DNA of 40,324 nucleotides from Luminiphilus sp. (GCA_029253085.1 JAQXAF010000011.1:1-40324), one strand, 5' to 3'. Numbered from the stretch's first letter, positions 17,386 through 26,522 are shown. Made by a program: numbers and translations. The notes: generated from the sequence alone by a model not told the origin.

Positions 17386-18253
17386 CGGACCATCGCAGCT
17401 TGTCGCGACAACTCGCGTAGAAGCTATTCCCCGGAGGATGCAACAAGATAAGCCGCTCCTTCTTCTTCCTGACAGTAACCGAATCGCCGGGCAGTGCCGT
17501 TAAGGAAACCTGGCCATCGCAAGTCACTAAAGGGTGTATTTGATTGCGAGACACCACATCGACCTTTATCTGCGAGTCACCGTGAACAACAATCGGTCGG
17601 CTGGTGAGGGAGTGGGAAAACATAGGCACTAAAACAATGGCATCGAGAGCCGGATTCATAATCGGGCCACCGCCTGACATTGAGTAGGCGGTAGAACCTG
17701 TGGGTGTGGCCAAAATCAGTCCGTCAGCATTCATGCGATAAACAAATTCGCCGTCGATGGTCAGTTCAAATTCAATCATTTGAGCCGAAGTTCCCGAATT
17801 CACAACGACATCATTTAGAGCCTCGGCCGCGCCAATTACCGAGCCGTCACGCATGACCTCCGTATCGAGTAAAAACCGCGAATCTCTCGTATAGTTGCCA
17901 TCGAGCACCGCTGTTACTTGGGCCACCAAATCATCGGGACTCACATCGGTAAGAAAGCCAAGGCGACCTCGATTAACACCAATTACAGGGGTGTGATGCC
18001 GAACTAAGGTTCTGGCCGCACTGAGCAGTGAGCCATCGCCACCAATAACGATAGCTAAATCTACGGTTTCACCAATGGCATCGCGGGGTTGCATGGCTCG
18101 CTTCTCAAAATGTGAAAGCGTTGCAAGGCGATCTTCAAGAACCACGTCAACACCCCGAGCATCTAAGAGTGTCAGCAAGTCAGCTACAATTTGATTCACA
18201 CCAGGGTGCTCGCGCCGACCAAGCAGACCGACACGCTGGAATTCCTTCCCCAT
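17369..18253 (-). CDS. nadK: NAD kinase
   Basis: A 294-residue ATP-NAD kinase. GGDGS at 71-75 and the NDVV segment with Asn147-Asp148 are the conserved catalytic and NAD-binding motifs, followed by DGLILATPTGSTAYSMSGGGPIM, a family hallmark. It phosphorylates NAD to NADP in the cytoplasm. The ATG has GAGGTGG upstream. It lies 40 bases after the glycosyltransferase gene and overlaps the rhomboid gene. Confidence 0.95.
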   Translation of the reverse strand: MGKEFQRVGLLGRREHPGVNQIVADLLTLLDARGVDVVLEDRLATLSHFEKRAMQPRDAIGETVDLAIVIGGDGSLLSAARTLVRHHTPVIGVNRGRLGFLTDVSPDDLVAQVTAVLDGNYTRDSRFLLDTEVMRDGSVIGAAEALNDVVVNSGTSAQMIEFELTIDGEFVYRMNADGLILATPTGSTAYSMSGGGPIMNPALDAIVLVPMFSHSLTSRPIVVHGDSQIKVDVVSRNQIHPLVTCDGQVSLTALPGDSVTVRKKKERLILLHPPGNSFYASCRDKLRWSDALTQ

Positions 18254-18293
18254 AGTTACACCACCTCACTCACGATTAGCACGCTCAATTTTT

Positions 18294-19481
18294 TCAGCCA
18301 CTTAGCGACTGGCGATGATAACGGTTAAGTTCTCGCCGTATACAGTGCGCCAGTTCGAAGCGCGGCAATTGCTCTCGAGCAGCAGCCATGCCCTCTCTGG
18401 CAGCTCGCTTCCAGAATACTGAATCGGACATCATTCGGTTAATGGCCACCACCATCTCTTCGCGGCTATCAGCCACAACAACCCCCGAACGCATACGGAA
18501 GTGCGATCTTCGCATGGCGTGACGGGTGGTGACTGTGGGAATGCCCCTAGCCATCGCATTCACCAACTTCGCATCGACGTGATCTTCAAATAGAAGCGGT
18601 TCAATCACAATTCTGCAACGCTGATCTAACAGCTGGTGGTCGTCAGTGCTCCAGTGCAGAACCACTCTAGCCATTGCCGACACTTGCTCAATGAATTCTC
18701 GCGAAGGCGCAGATCCGACAATATGAAATTCAACCCCCGGTATGACCCTCTGGGCTACCGGCCAAATCTCTTTTAAAAACCATTTTACACTGGCCACATT
18801 TCCGGCATCGCCCAAATAGCCATTAAAACCAATTCGCGGCTCAGTACGATTAAAATCAACCTCAGCTAGTGTCGGCTTAGCACCCGTTGGATGACTAAAG
18901 CTGTACTGCAGCTGTCGCATAGAAACACCGCGCTCAGACAACCTGGCAGCAAGACTCGGGCGGATAAAAACCATCTCTACTTCACGGCAAACATCGACTA
19001 GGTAGGGCTCGCGTAAATCGCTGCCAACCCCTGTGGTGTTTTCTTCGTTATCCATAACGCCCTGACCGTAGGGAATAAACGCGATAGGTACGTCAGTACC
19101 AATAGGTCGGTATGGCCATGACAACAAGCCATCTATCACCACAGCATCAAAGGCCTCAACGTTACGCTGGATCGTTGTCTGCAGTCGCGCGCAAAGCTTT
19201 GTGGTGCCAAAACGTTCTTTCATCAACCGTTTCAGGCCTTTGTCACAATCTACATCAGCACTGCTCTCCTCAAAACCGCCGGTCACTCGAAGAGGGCCAA
19301 GATCAACACGTAACCTATGCAGGCCTTCCGCAGTCACGGGGCCCACAACGGCCAGAGAAATTTCAAAATCACGGCTTAGAACACCGATGTTAATTCTCGA
19401 TTGCAGCGACAGAATGCCCTCACCGCTACGCGACTGTACGGCACTAATGTAGAGCAGCTTAAGCGCTGGCGTATTAGCCAT
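18294..19481 (-). CDS. Glycosyltransferase (GT-B, GT4-like)
   Basis: A 395-residue protein with two Rossmann-like halves: an N-terminal acceptor half (LKLLYISAVQSRSGEG, then a glycine-rich loop) and a C-terminal half with GFNGYLGDAGNVASVKWFLKEIWP, VEFHIVGSAPS, and the donor-site stretch RIVIEPLLFEDHVDAKLVNAMARGIPTVTT, where GT4 enzymes carry the E-x7-E-like motif. Soluble, likely peripheral at the inner membrane. The acceptor is unknown. It starts in a TAATG overlap with the lipA stop. No other polysaccharide gene is nearby. Confidence 0.8.
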   Translation of the reverse strand: MANTPALKLLYISAVQSRSGEGILSLQSRINIGVLSRDFEISLAVVGPVTAEGLHRLRVDLGPLRVTGGFEESSADVDCDKGLKRLMKERFGTTKLCARLQTTIQRNVEAFDAVVIDGLLSWPYRPIGTDVPIAFIPYGQGVMDNEENTTGVGSDLREPYLVDVCREVEMVFIRPSLAARLSERGVSMRQLQYSFSHPTGAKPTLAEVDFNRTEPRIGFNGYLGDAGNVASVKWFLKEIWPVAQRVIPGVEFHIVGSAPSREFIEQVSAMARVVLHWSTDDHQLLDQRCRIVIEPLLFEDHVDAKLVNAMARGIPTVTTRHAMRRSHFRMRSGVVVADSREEMVVAINRMMSDSVFWKRAAREGMAAAREQLPRFELAHCIRRELNRYHRQSLSG

Positions 19482-20497
19482 TACTTGAGGCCCACATTAT
19501 TACCTTCAAGAACCCGCTCAGCTCGATAGCTTGACCGCACCAAGGCACCGGCCACCACCTCCATAAAGCCAAGAGATAAACCCAGGCTCCGATAATGCTC
19601 AAATTCCTCGGGAGTCACATACCTTGCGATCGGATAGTGATTTTTAGTGGGTTGAAGGTACTGTCCTAGCGTAATGACATCGACGCCATGTTCTCTACAG
19701 TCTTTCATGCACTGAACGATCTCGTCTTCGGATTCGCCTAACCCGAGCATTAGCGACGTTTTAGTGATGACATCAGGGCGGTATTGCTTGCCATGGGCCA
19801 ACACTGAGAGCGTTTGTTGATACGTGGCTCGCACGTCTCTCACTGGATGAGTCAATCGCTCAACGGTTTCAATATTTTGTGCAAATACCTCTACCCCGGA
19901 ATCGAGTAAAACTTCAATCGCCCGCGTATCCCCCAAAAAATCCGGGGTCAGTGCCTCCACGGCCGTTTCCGGGTTTTGATCCTTCACAGCGATCACAACC
20001 TCGGCGTATCGCGATGCACCGCCGTCCGGCAAGTCATCACGGTTAACCGAAGTCAATACAACGTATTTGAGCCCCATCAATTGCACCGCACGAGCAGTCT
20101 TATCCGCTTCATCAGGATCGAGCCAACCTTGGGGGTTACCGGTATTTACCGCACAAAACTGACAGGCTCGGGTACAAACATCACCCATTAACATAATCGT
20201 GGCGGTACCCGCGCTCCAACACTCGCTAATATTGGGGCACTTGGCCTCCTCGCAAACGGTCGCCAGATCATTGTTGTGCACGATGGTTTTGACTGCTGCA
20301 TATTTGGGCGTGCTGTGAATCCGTACGCGCAGCCAATCGGGTTTTTTCAGAGCAGCAGAGGCCGTAGCACTTCGTTTGATGCCATCTTTAATCGCCCGCA
20401 CACCCCTGTCAGTGGTGAATTTCTCACCGCTTTTCACCTGCTGGGTGGGGATTAGCTCAACTTTTCTATCAACCGTAGATTCACTCATAGTGTCCAT
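19481..20497 (-). CDS. lipA: Lipoyl synthase
   Basis: A 338-residue radical SAM enzyme. Both iron-sulfur sites are complete: CX4CX5C (Cys82, 87, 93) for the auxiliary sacrificial cluster and CX3CX2C (Cys108, 112, 115, CTRACQFC) for the SAM cluster. It inserts two sulfurs into octanoyl groups on lipoyl domains. ATG at 20497 or 20488 are both possible; neither has a clear ribosome binding site, and TATAAT (20501-20496) sits on the first ATG. lipB is not adjacent. First gene of the operon running to pepN. Confidence 0.96.
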   Translation of the reverse strand: MDTMSESTVDRKVELIPTQQVKSGEKFTTDRGVRAIKDGIKRSATASAALKKPDWLRVRIHSTPKYAAVKTIVHNNDLATVCEEAKCPNISECWSAGTATIMLMGDVCTRACQFCAVNTGNPQGWLDPDEADKTARAVQLMGLKYVVLTSVNRDDLPDGGASRYAEVVIAVKDQNPETAVEALTPDFLGDTRAIEVLLDSGVEVFAQNIETVERLTHPVRDVRATYQQTLSVLAHGKQYRPDVITKTSLMLGLGESEDEIVQCMKDCREHGVDVITLGQYLQPTKNHYPIARYVTPEEFEHYRSLGLSLGFMEVVAGALVRSSYRAERVLEGNNVGLK

Positions 20498-20525
20498 TAT
20501 ATCGCGATCAACGCCTTACGTAGCA

Positions 20526-20557
20526 GTATTTCGTAGTTTAAAAACTCCATGAAATAC
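20526..20557. repeat. Hairpin upstream of lipA
   Basis: GTATTTC (20526-20532) and GAAATAC (20551-20557) pair, with AGTT/AACT inside. It lies about 30-60 bases upstream of lipA on the minus strand, in the gap after the molybdopterin oxidoreductase gene. No T-run; could be an operator or a 3'-end hairpin. Confidence 0.3.
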
Positions 20558-20635
20558 GGTGGTTTTGACACCATACAAGCCCGGTTCAGCCCCCGCGAAA
20601 ATCGGCAGCGCGAGCCCTGCCTGTCGCCATTCAAG

Positions 20636-22756
20636 TTAAAGGCTGGCGATCGAAACTCCGACCCCATTGAGCGCAGCATTGCCGGTTAACTCATCGATGT
20701 ACGATGACTCCGTAATTGCATTGCAACTGACACCCGCATGGACGTTGGCAACACCACTGCGCGTGCCTTGTCGACCATGGCCATAGCCGTGAGGCAGGCT
20801 GACAACTCCTGGCATCATCGTGTCGGTAATTTCCAGCTCAACCACTATCTGCCCTGCCTGACTAGCGACGCTAACGCGAGACCCGGTGAGCCAACCCTCG
20901 CGCTGCGCATCGTCGGGGCTAACTTGCAAAGTACATCGCTGAGGGCCTTTCACCAGTCGAGTAAAATTGTGCATCCATGAATTACAGTCGCGCACATGAC
21001 GTCGCCCTATGAGCCGGTAGCCCTGACTCGCCTCACCAAGCTGCTCCTCGAGGCGGCCTAAATCTTCAAAAATAGCGGAAAGAGCCAGATTAATCCGCTG
21101 ACCCGGAGTTTGAAGGCGCTCGGGAAGCTGGGGTTTCAGCGGCCCCAGGTCGATTCCCGACGGGGTGGCGCGAAGTGCTTCTATTGAAAGTTTATATTCA
21201 CTGCTATCGCCATAAGGCCCGGCTTTTAAACCGTGATCAATAATGACGTGTGGAGGTACCGCGCTTCGCGCATCAAGATTAAAGGCACTAGCAATACGTT
21301 CGCCCAAGCCCTGAAAAATCTCCCAATCATGCAAAGACCCCTCAGGCTTTTCAAATACGGCGTCACTAAAGCGTGCTGTGTTACGCATCGCGTTCACATG
21401 AAAGGCCAGATCGTAATGGTCGTGCTCTAGCGGTGATGTAGGGGGCAAGATGACGTCAGCATGTCGGGTTGTTTCATTGATCCATGGATCGAGGGATACC
21501 ATAAACTCGAGATCTTCCAAGGCACCGTCCAAAGCATCACCTGCAGGAGTCGAGAGCACCGGATTGCCCGCGCCGGTAAAGAGCGCTCGAATTTTACCCT
21601 CACCGGGGGTAGTGATTTCTTCAGACAAGCAGGCAACCGGCAATTCGCGATCAAACTCCGGAAGCTCTCGAACACGACTGCTATGCCGGCCAAAGCCACC
21701 CGGGCTTACACCCAGTACCTGATCAACTGCAGGCAAAGTAAACAAACTACCGCCCTCTCGATCGAGATTAGCGGTCAAGACATTAATCACCTGAATCGCC
21801 CACTGGCAAAGCGTGCCAAAGCGTTGGGTAGAAACGCCCATGCGGCCGTAACAGATCGCTCGGTCAGCACTAGCGAAATCATGGGCTAATTGAGTAATTT
21901 TTTCAGAACTCATTCCCGTGTGCGACGCCGCCCACTCGGGCGTATAAGACACGACAGCTCGCTGAACTTCATCAATGCCATCGACGAAACCCGTCAAATG
22001 ACCCAAATCAACAAGATCATCTCGAAACAGCAGGTGAATCATGGCAAGCAACAACGCAGCGTCGGTCCCCGGCCTTGCAGCATGGTGCTCCGTGGCCAGT
22101 TCAGCCGTTTCCGTTCTTCGCGGATCAATAACGACCAGCTTCCCGCCGCGTTCGGTCAATGATTTGATACGTTTACGAACGTCTGGAACCGTCCATATGC
22201 TGCCATTGGACGCGACGGGATTAGCGCCGATCATGAGAAAGTAGTCTGTCCGATCAATATCGGGAATCGGAAACATCAGCTTGTGCCCGAAAAGCCAGAG
22301 CGAAATCAAGTGATGCGGCAACTGATCGACTGATGTCGCCGAGAAGCGATTGCGGGTTCGGATGTGTTTAAACAGTGCACTTTGATGGGTCATCATGCCG
22401 TAGTTATGAACCGTCGGATTTCCCATGTAGATTCCAACAGCGTCCACACCATGATTTTTGATCGTGTCAATTAACCCCTGAGCCGCAAGATCGAGCGCCT
22501 CATCCCATTCGATAGGCTGGTGCTCATAATCTCCGTCAGCGTTGCGAACCCGTTTAACCGGCTTTTTCAGGCGGTCAGGATCGCTATGGATATCTTGAAG
22601 CGCCACCGCTTTTGGGCAAATATGTCCGCGACTAAGGGGGTCATCGGGGTCACCTTTAATTGAGACCACCTCAGACCCCTCTGTTTCTATAACGACGCCA
22701 CAAATGGCCTCACACAAATGACAGGCCCGATAATGGGTTTGGCGCTCTTGATTCAT
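20636..22756 (-). CDS. Molybdopterin-dependent oxidoreductase
   Basis: From the ATG at 22756 the product is 706 residues and begins with the iron-sulfur site CX2CX3CX27C (Cys12, 15, 19, 47), then the molybdopterin-guanine-dinucleotide domains typical of the formate dehydrogenase/DMSO reductase superfamily (WDEALD, MIGANPVASNG, VVIDPRRTETA, GRMGVSTQRFG, YGHGRQGTRSG near the end). The frame is open for 50 more codons upstream, but that part is not family-like. No Tat signal, so cytoplasmic. At the usual metal-ligand position (after ATSVDQLP) I find no Cys, Ser or Sec. Substrate unknown. Divergent from the Coq4 gene. Confidence 0.85.
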   Translation of the reverse strand: MNQERQTHYRACHLCEAICGVVIETEGSEVVSIKGDPDDPLSRGHICPKAVALQDIHSDPDRLKKPVKRVRNADGDYEHQPIEWDEALDLAAQGLIDTIKNHGVDAVGIYMGNPTVHNYGMMTHQSALFKHIRTRNRFSATSVDQLPHHLISLWLFGHKLMFPIPDIDRTDYFLMIGANPVASNGSIWTVPDVRKRIKSLTERGGKLVVIDPRRTETAELATEHHAARPGTDAALLLAMIHLLFRDDLVDLGHLTGFVDGIDEVQRAVVSYTPEWAASHTGMSSEKITQLAHDFASADRAICYGRMGVSTQRFGTLCQWAIQVINVLTANLDREGGSLFTLPAVDQVLGVSPGGFGRHSSRVRELPEFDRELPVACLSEEITTPGEGKIRALFTGAGNPVLSTPAGDALDGALEDLEFMVSLDPWINETTRHADVILPPTSPLEHDHYDLAFHVNAMRNTARFSDAVFEKPEGSLHDWEIFQGLGERIASAFNLDARSAVPPHVIIDHGLKAGPYGDSSEYKLSIEALRATPSGIDLGPLKPQLPERLQTPGQRINLALSAIFEDLGRLEEQLGEASQGYRLIGRRHVRDCNSWMHNFTRLVKGPQRCTLQVSPDDAQREGWLTGSRVSVASQAGQIVVELEITDTMMPGVVSLPHGYGHGRQGTRSGVANVHAGVSCNAITESSYIDELTGNAALNGVGVSIASL

Positions 22757-23098
22757 AAAGGTAGCATCGCTGACAAAAACACCACCCTGCCCTGCCCCAT
22801 CAAAAAGCGCAAGGGTATTGCTGGGTCTGAAGGGGCTAGTGGCTGAAGCTTGGGCAGATTTGCTCCCCAGGACATGGATCAAACATCCCAATAACCGAAC
22901 ACTCAAGGGCCCAACTGAATCAATGCTTTCTCAACCAATATGGCCGATAATGATTCGGCGCCCCCAAGCAGAGCAGGTATATTGATATCGGCGTATAGAC
23001 CGTAAAAATTAACAGCGATTTTGCGTTGTAGTAATCCTATTTTTTAGGCGTTTAACTCCCAATCCAAACAACAAAACCAAGACAACCCGAGGCAGTTG
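22757..23098. other. Divergent intergenic region, molybdopterin enzyme / Coq4
   Basis: No gene. It must hold promoters in both directions. A weak plus-strand candidate is TTAACA near 23008 with TAATCC 17 bases on. No strong palindrome seen. Confidence 0.4.
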
Positions 23099-23836
23099 AT
23101 GAACAGGCTAAAGCGTGTTTTTCTCCGAAAAAGAATCAAGCCAATTGCAGCTCTACTGGCCATCAAAAAACTCTTGCGAGATCCCGATGACACCAGTCAG
23201 GTTTTCAAGATCATTGACGCACTCAGTGGCGATGTGATTGGTCAAACAGTAAAGCGGCTATTAGATGACGGCTCGGGCCGGGAGCTACTCGCCAGCAAGC
23301 CTAACATCGTGACACTACTCAATGATCGTGAGCAGCTATCGGCAATGCCCGTCGGCTCAGTAGGGCATACCTATTACCAATTTGTTCACGGCCAGAACCT
23401 GTCTGCAGACGGACTCGTCGCATCAAGCGAAGGCTCTCGCAACAACCAAGGTTTTTCCGCCAACGAGCGCTGGACGGGAGATCGACTGCGAGACATTCAC
23501 GATTTGCAGCACGTTATGACCGGATACGGACGGGACCCCATTGGTGAACTCAGCCTACTGTCCTTCATGACCACGCAGGTTCCCAATCGCGGCATTAACT
23601 TCATCATTAAAATGGCCAAGCGTAAGTATCAGCAAGAAATAGCAGCACTTGATATCGATGCGCTGGTTCTCGAAGGCAAAAATCTGGCACAACAAGCCGC
23701 ATGGATGCCCGCTATTCACTGGGAGGAGCGCCTCACCGAGTCTCTAGAGAATGTTCGCGCTGAGTTAGGCTTCGTTACACCCACGAAGTACCAAAACAGC
23801 AAAATGAACCATCCCGAGTGGTTTTCTGCTACCTAA
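23099..23836 (+). CDS. Coq4-family protein
   Basis: A 245-residue protein with the Coq4 signature HDxxHx11E (His134, Asp135, His138, Glu150 in DIHDLQHVMTGYGRDPIGE), the metal site of the family. In eukaryotes COQ4 organises ubiquinone synthesis and removes a ring carboxyl; bacterial homologues are common in alphaproteobacteria and some gammaproteobacteria, with roles less certain. Start ATG 23099 has GAGG six bases upstream; a TTG lies directly before it. No membrane segment, but a very basic N-terminus that may contact the membrane. Followed by the dehalogenase-like gene after 185 bases. Confidence 0.85.
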   Translation: MNRLKRVFLRKRIKPIAALLAIKKLLRDPDDTSQVFKIIDALSGDVIGQTVKRLLDDGSGRELLASKPNIVTLLNDREQLSAMPVGSVGHTYYQFVHGQNLSADGLVASSEGSRNNQGFSANERWTGDRLRDIHDLQHVMTGYGRDPIGELSLLSFMTTQVPNRGINFIIKMAKRKYQQEIAALDIDALVLEGKNLAQQAAWMPAIHWEERLTESLENVRAELGFVTPTKYQNSKMNHPEWFSAT

Positions 23837-23861
23837 TATCTCACCGAATCGGCCAAGGTTT

Positions 23862-23936
23862 CGCAGCGGCGTGGACTATCTGGCACCAGCCCGCATGTCA
23901 GCAGACCTAAATCGGGCTTAATCATAAAACGCTGCG
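23862..23936 (+). promoter_or_regulatory. Nested inverted repeats ahead of dehalogenase-like gene
   Basis: CGCAGCG (23862-23868) pairs with CGCTGCG (23930-23936), enclosing AGCCCG (23888-23893) with CGGGCT (23913-23918). It lies between Coq4 and the dehalogenase-like gene and ends 85 bases before the latter. Could be a terminator-like 3' structure or a leader. I looked for a cobalamin riboswitch core and did not find a convincing one. Confidence 0.35.
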
Positions 23937-24021
23937 CAGGTCGGCATGGCAAAACGCTAATTTACATCGGCATGAGAGCCGGTCTAATCTCTAGGTATGT
24001 GTACCCAGGGACGGCACTGCT

Positions 24022-25062
24022 ATGGCCATCAAAAAATCACACCACTTCACTCCCGATGAAAATTTCACACGGCTATTGCATGGCTATAGTGGCAATGCGG
24101 TTAACGGTGTTGGCGAACACCAAAAACGACGCCCGTCGATGGTCTGGTGGGCACCTGACCCGGCATTGGCACCCTTTGGTGCGGCGCAAAAATGGTTTTA
24201 CTCAAGGGAACAACCCGATGAGGAAATGCTTGAACTCCGGAGGGCGCGCCACCAGGTTGTAGCCCAGTCCACCCCTGAAGTCGCCCCTGAGAAAGTGTTC
24301 AGGCAGCCCCATGAATGGACGGCTGAACTGCAACAGTTTATTGCGTCAGGGGACTGCGAAATGACCGGAGTCACCCCGTTGGAGGAAGATTGGGTCTTTA
24401 ACCATGAAACCTCGGCACTGCCGAACATTGTCATGCTTGGTGTACAGCACGATTACGAAGAGTTAAAGCATGTTCCCGAAATTCAGGGTGGCAAGGACGT
24501 CACGAGACAATATCTCAGGGCAGCCGCAGCCGCCAAAAAGGTCGCCGCTTGGCTACGCGAGCAGGGCTATCAGGCCGACGCGGTCACCGGCCCCATGACG
24601 GGAAAGATATTGATGATTCCACCCGCCATCGCGTGCGGTTTTGGTGAGCTGGGAAAACATGGCTCAATCATCAATCAAGAATTCGGCTCTGCTTTTCGGT
24701 TATCCGCCGTACTGACGGATGCTCCGTTTGCCAGCACGCCTCCCAGAGAATTCGGGATCGATGATTTCTGTAGTCGCTGTCGCGTCTGTGAAAATGCCTG
24801 TCCCCCAGAAGCCATCGCGCCCGAAAAGCAGCTCGTGAGAGGTGTCGATAAATGGTATGTCGACTTCGACCGCTGTATCCCTTATTTCGCAGAGACCTCG
24901 GGATGCGCCATTTGCATCGCGGTGTGCCCTTGGTCACTGCCTACTGTGGGCCTGAGTCTGGCGGCAAAACTGAAAAGGCGGGCACAGCGTTTAGCATCTG
25001 ACGCTACAGGAAAAAACGCCGAAACAACGGGATCCAACCAACAACCCGCCGACCCAACCTGA
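24022..25062 (+). CDS. Reductive-dehalogenase-like iron-sulfur protein
   Basis: A 346-residue protein. Residues about 120-240 resemble the cobalamin-binding core of reductive dehalogenases and QueG (MLGVQHDYEEL, GELGKHGSIINQEFGSAFRLSAVLTD). Then two 4Fe-4S sites: CX2CX2CX3CP (Cys250, 253, 256, 260) and Cys285 plus CX2CX3CP (Cys295, 298, 302). The order is that of RdhA. There is no Tat signal and no RdhB-type anchor gene, and the HEAT repeats of QueG are missing. So it is likely a cytoplasmic corrinoid enzyme of unknown substrate. ATG at 24022. Confidence 0.82.
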   Translation: MAIKKSHHFTPDENFTRLLHGYSGNAVNGVGEHQKRRPSMVWWAPDPALAPFGAAQKWFYSREQPDEEMLELRRARHQVVAQSTPEVAPEKVFRQPHEWTAELQQFIASGDCEMTGVTPLEEDWVFNHETSALPNIVMLGVQHDYEELKHVPEIQGGKDVTRQYLRAAAAAKKVAAWLREQGYQADAVTGPMTGKILMIPPAIACGFGELGKHGSIINQEFGSAFRLSAVLTDAPFASTPPREFGIDDFCSRCRVCENACPPEAIAPEKQLVRGVDKWYVDFDRCIPYFAETSGCAICIAVCPWSLPTVGLSLAAKLKRRAQRLASDATGKNAETTGSNQQPADPT

Positions 25063-25147
25063 TCTTCGCGCTGCCTGCCCTTCTATTGCCAGACGCTAAT
25101 ACAGACCGGACCGATACTCTGCGGTCGTGGCTACCCTAATGGCGATA

Positions 25148-25168
25148 GCGCCGGATCATCCGGGGCGC
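25148..25168. terminator. GC-rich hairpin between convergent genes
   Basis: GCGCCGGAT (25148-25156) pairs with ATCCGG then GCGC after a 2-base bulge (25158-25168). It sits between two convergent genes, 86 bases after one stop and 29 after the other. No T-run on either side, so only a possible bidirectional terminator. Confidence 0.35.
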
Positions 25169-25196
25169 CCTAGTTCCCCAATTGCATGTAAAACAG

Positions 25197-25853
25197 TTAT
25201 TTAGCCTTGAGCCCAGCAACAAACCCCGCCATTTCAGCAGCACTCTCAGCGTTGAACTGTTGTGCCTGCTCGTTACCGTTTAGCGCCGACAGCAGCTCAG
25301 CACTGCCGTTAATATCGGCTAACAAATTCCACCCGTAGGTTTTTTTCGCTACGGCCTGAGCCAGAGGCAAGACGTACAGTGCCATGTAATCAGGTGCCAT
25401 AGGGGTATCCCCCATTAAATAGGGCCCGCAATTAGCCAGTTGGTTTATTGTTCGCACACCTTTTTCGAGGACTGGCTTTACCTCGTCAATGGTCAGTTCC
25501 TCGTTGCGCCCGCCAAAGAGTGCGCCGGGAAACAGTCGACGCGCCGGCAACTCGAGATACAACTCTAAAGAGTGCATGAGCTGACGTGCTCGTGCCTTGT
25601 CATAGCTTCCTGTGGGAAGTACGGGTTTGTCGGGGTACTGCTCATCAAGGTATTCGAGAATAACCTGTGTCTCGGCGATGAAACCGTGCTCGGTTTCCAG
25701 ACACGGCACCTTGCCCATGGGGCTCCTAGCGACCCAATCCACGCTTTGGCTGGGAAACGTTTTTACAACCTCGTAATCAAGGCCCTTGGCCGCAAGGGTC
25801 ATCCGGACCATATTGAAATAGTTACTGACAGCAAAGCCGTAAAGTTTGAGCAC
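25197..25853 (-). CDS. Glutathione S-transferase family protein
   Basis: Start chosen at GTG 25853, with GGAG six bases upstream; the frame is open four codons further to a TTG. The 218-residue product starts at the first strand of a thioredoxin fold (LKLYGFAVSNYFNMVRM), has the cis-Pro segment GKVPCLETEHG and the glutathione-binding ETQVILEYLDE, then an all-helical C-domain. The active residue would be a Ser/Asn in FAVSNYF rather than Cys. Soluble; substrate unknown. Single gene, divergent from the EthD gene. Confidence 0.85.
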   Translation of the reverse strand: MLKLYGFAVSNYFNMVRMTLAAKGLDYEVVKTFPSQSVDWVARSPMGKVPCLETEHGFIAETQVILEYLDEQYPDKPVLPTGSYDKARARQLMHSLELYLELPARRLFPGALFGGRNEELTIDEVKPVLEKGVRTINQLANCGPYLMGDTPMAPDYMALYVLPLAQAVAKKTYGWNLLADINGSAELLSALNGNEQAQQFNAESAAEMAGFVAGLKAK

Positions 25854-26007
25854 ACTGATCTCCAAAATACTTGTTTTACATACACTAACATCCAGACGTG
25901 CTTTCTAGAATAAAAAAGAGCGCTGCCCACTGCTGTTCTAGGTTGGCATAATCATCACAGCGTAAAAAAATATATTCTGAAAAACCACAAAGCAGAGAAC
26001 ATGACCC

Positions 26008-26391
26008 ATGATAAAAGTGATTACACTGCTTTCCAGAAAAGCCGGCATGAGCAAAGCTGATTTCCGAAAATATTATGAAAACAACCATCGGTTGATCGGG
26101 GAAAAATATCTTGGTGGATACGCCGCGCATTACCAACGGCGTTACGTTTGCTCTGCGACTCCTGACGCTCAGTACGGTATTGAACCTGACTTCGATGTGG
26201 TCATGGAAATCTGGTTTCCCGACCCGGCTGCCATGCAAAAGGCGATGGCCGCGCTGGCACAACCCACGGCTCAAGCCGAAATAATCGCCGATGAGGAACA
26301 GCTATTTGATCGCGTAAAAACCGTCACCTTTGTCGTAGATGAGGTCGCATCGACGTTGCCAGCACCGAATCAATCGCCAGAGGTTTTCTAG
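26008..26391 (+). CDS. EthD-domain protein
   Basis: A 127-residue protein with the EthD fold pattern (IKVITLLSRKAGMSKADFRKYYENNH at the start, where the KxG..xF..YY...H segment is diagnostic) of the dimeric alpha/beta-barrel superfamily. EthD-type proteins occur with ether or aromatic degradation genes and as stand-alone small enzymes or cofactor proteins. No degradation cluster is next to it, so its role is unknown. The ATG at 26008 has weak upstream signal (AGAGAA). Confidence 0.85.
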   Translation: MIKVITLLSRKAGMSKADFRKYYENNHRLIGEKYLGGYAAHYQRRYVCSATPDAQYGIEPDFDVVMEIWFPDPAAMQKAMAALAQPTAQAEIIADEEQLFDRVKTVTFVVDEVASTLPAPNQSPEVF

Positions 26392-26522
26392 AAATTCCAC
26401 CCTGACCGACGTCCGTTGACTCGCACCCACAGTAAGGGGCAACGTTTGGCAACATCTAGAACGAAGCCTTCCTACCCGAGGTTAAAAGTTCCAAGGGCGG
26501 AAAACTCCGACTCCGGCCATGC

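Noticed and set aside
20497-20679. 60-codon minus-strand frame directly upstream of lipA
   Set aside because: It overlaps the end of the molybdopterin gene, has no ribosome binding site and no family resemblance (not YbeD).
23837-24021. Cobalamin riboswitch before the dehalogenase-like gene
   Set aside because: AGCCCG and CACTG-like pieces occur but not in the order of a B12 element, and the interval is too short for one.
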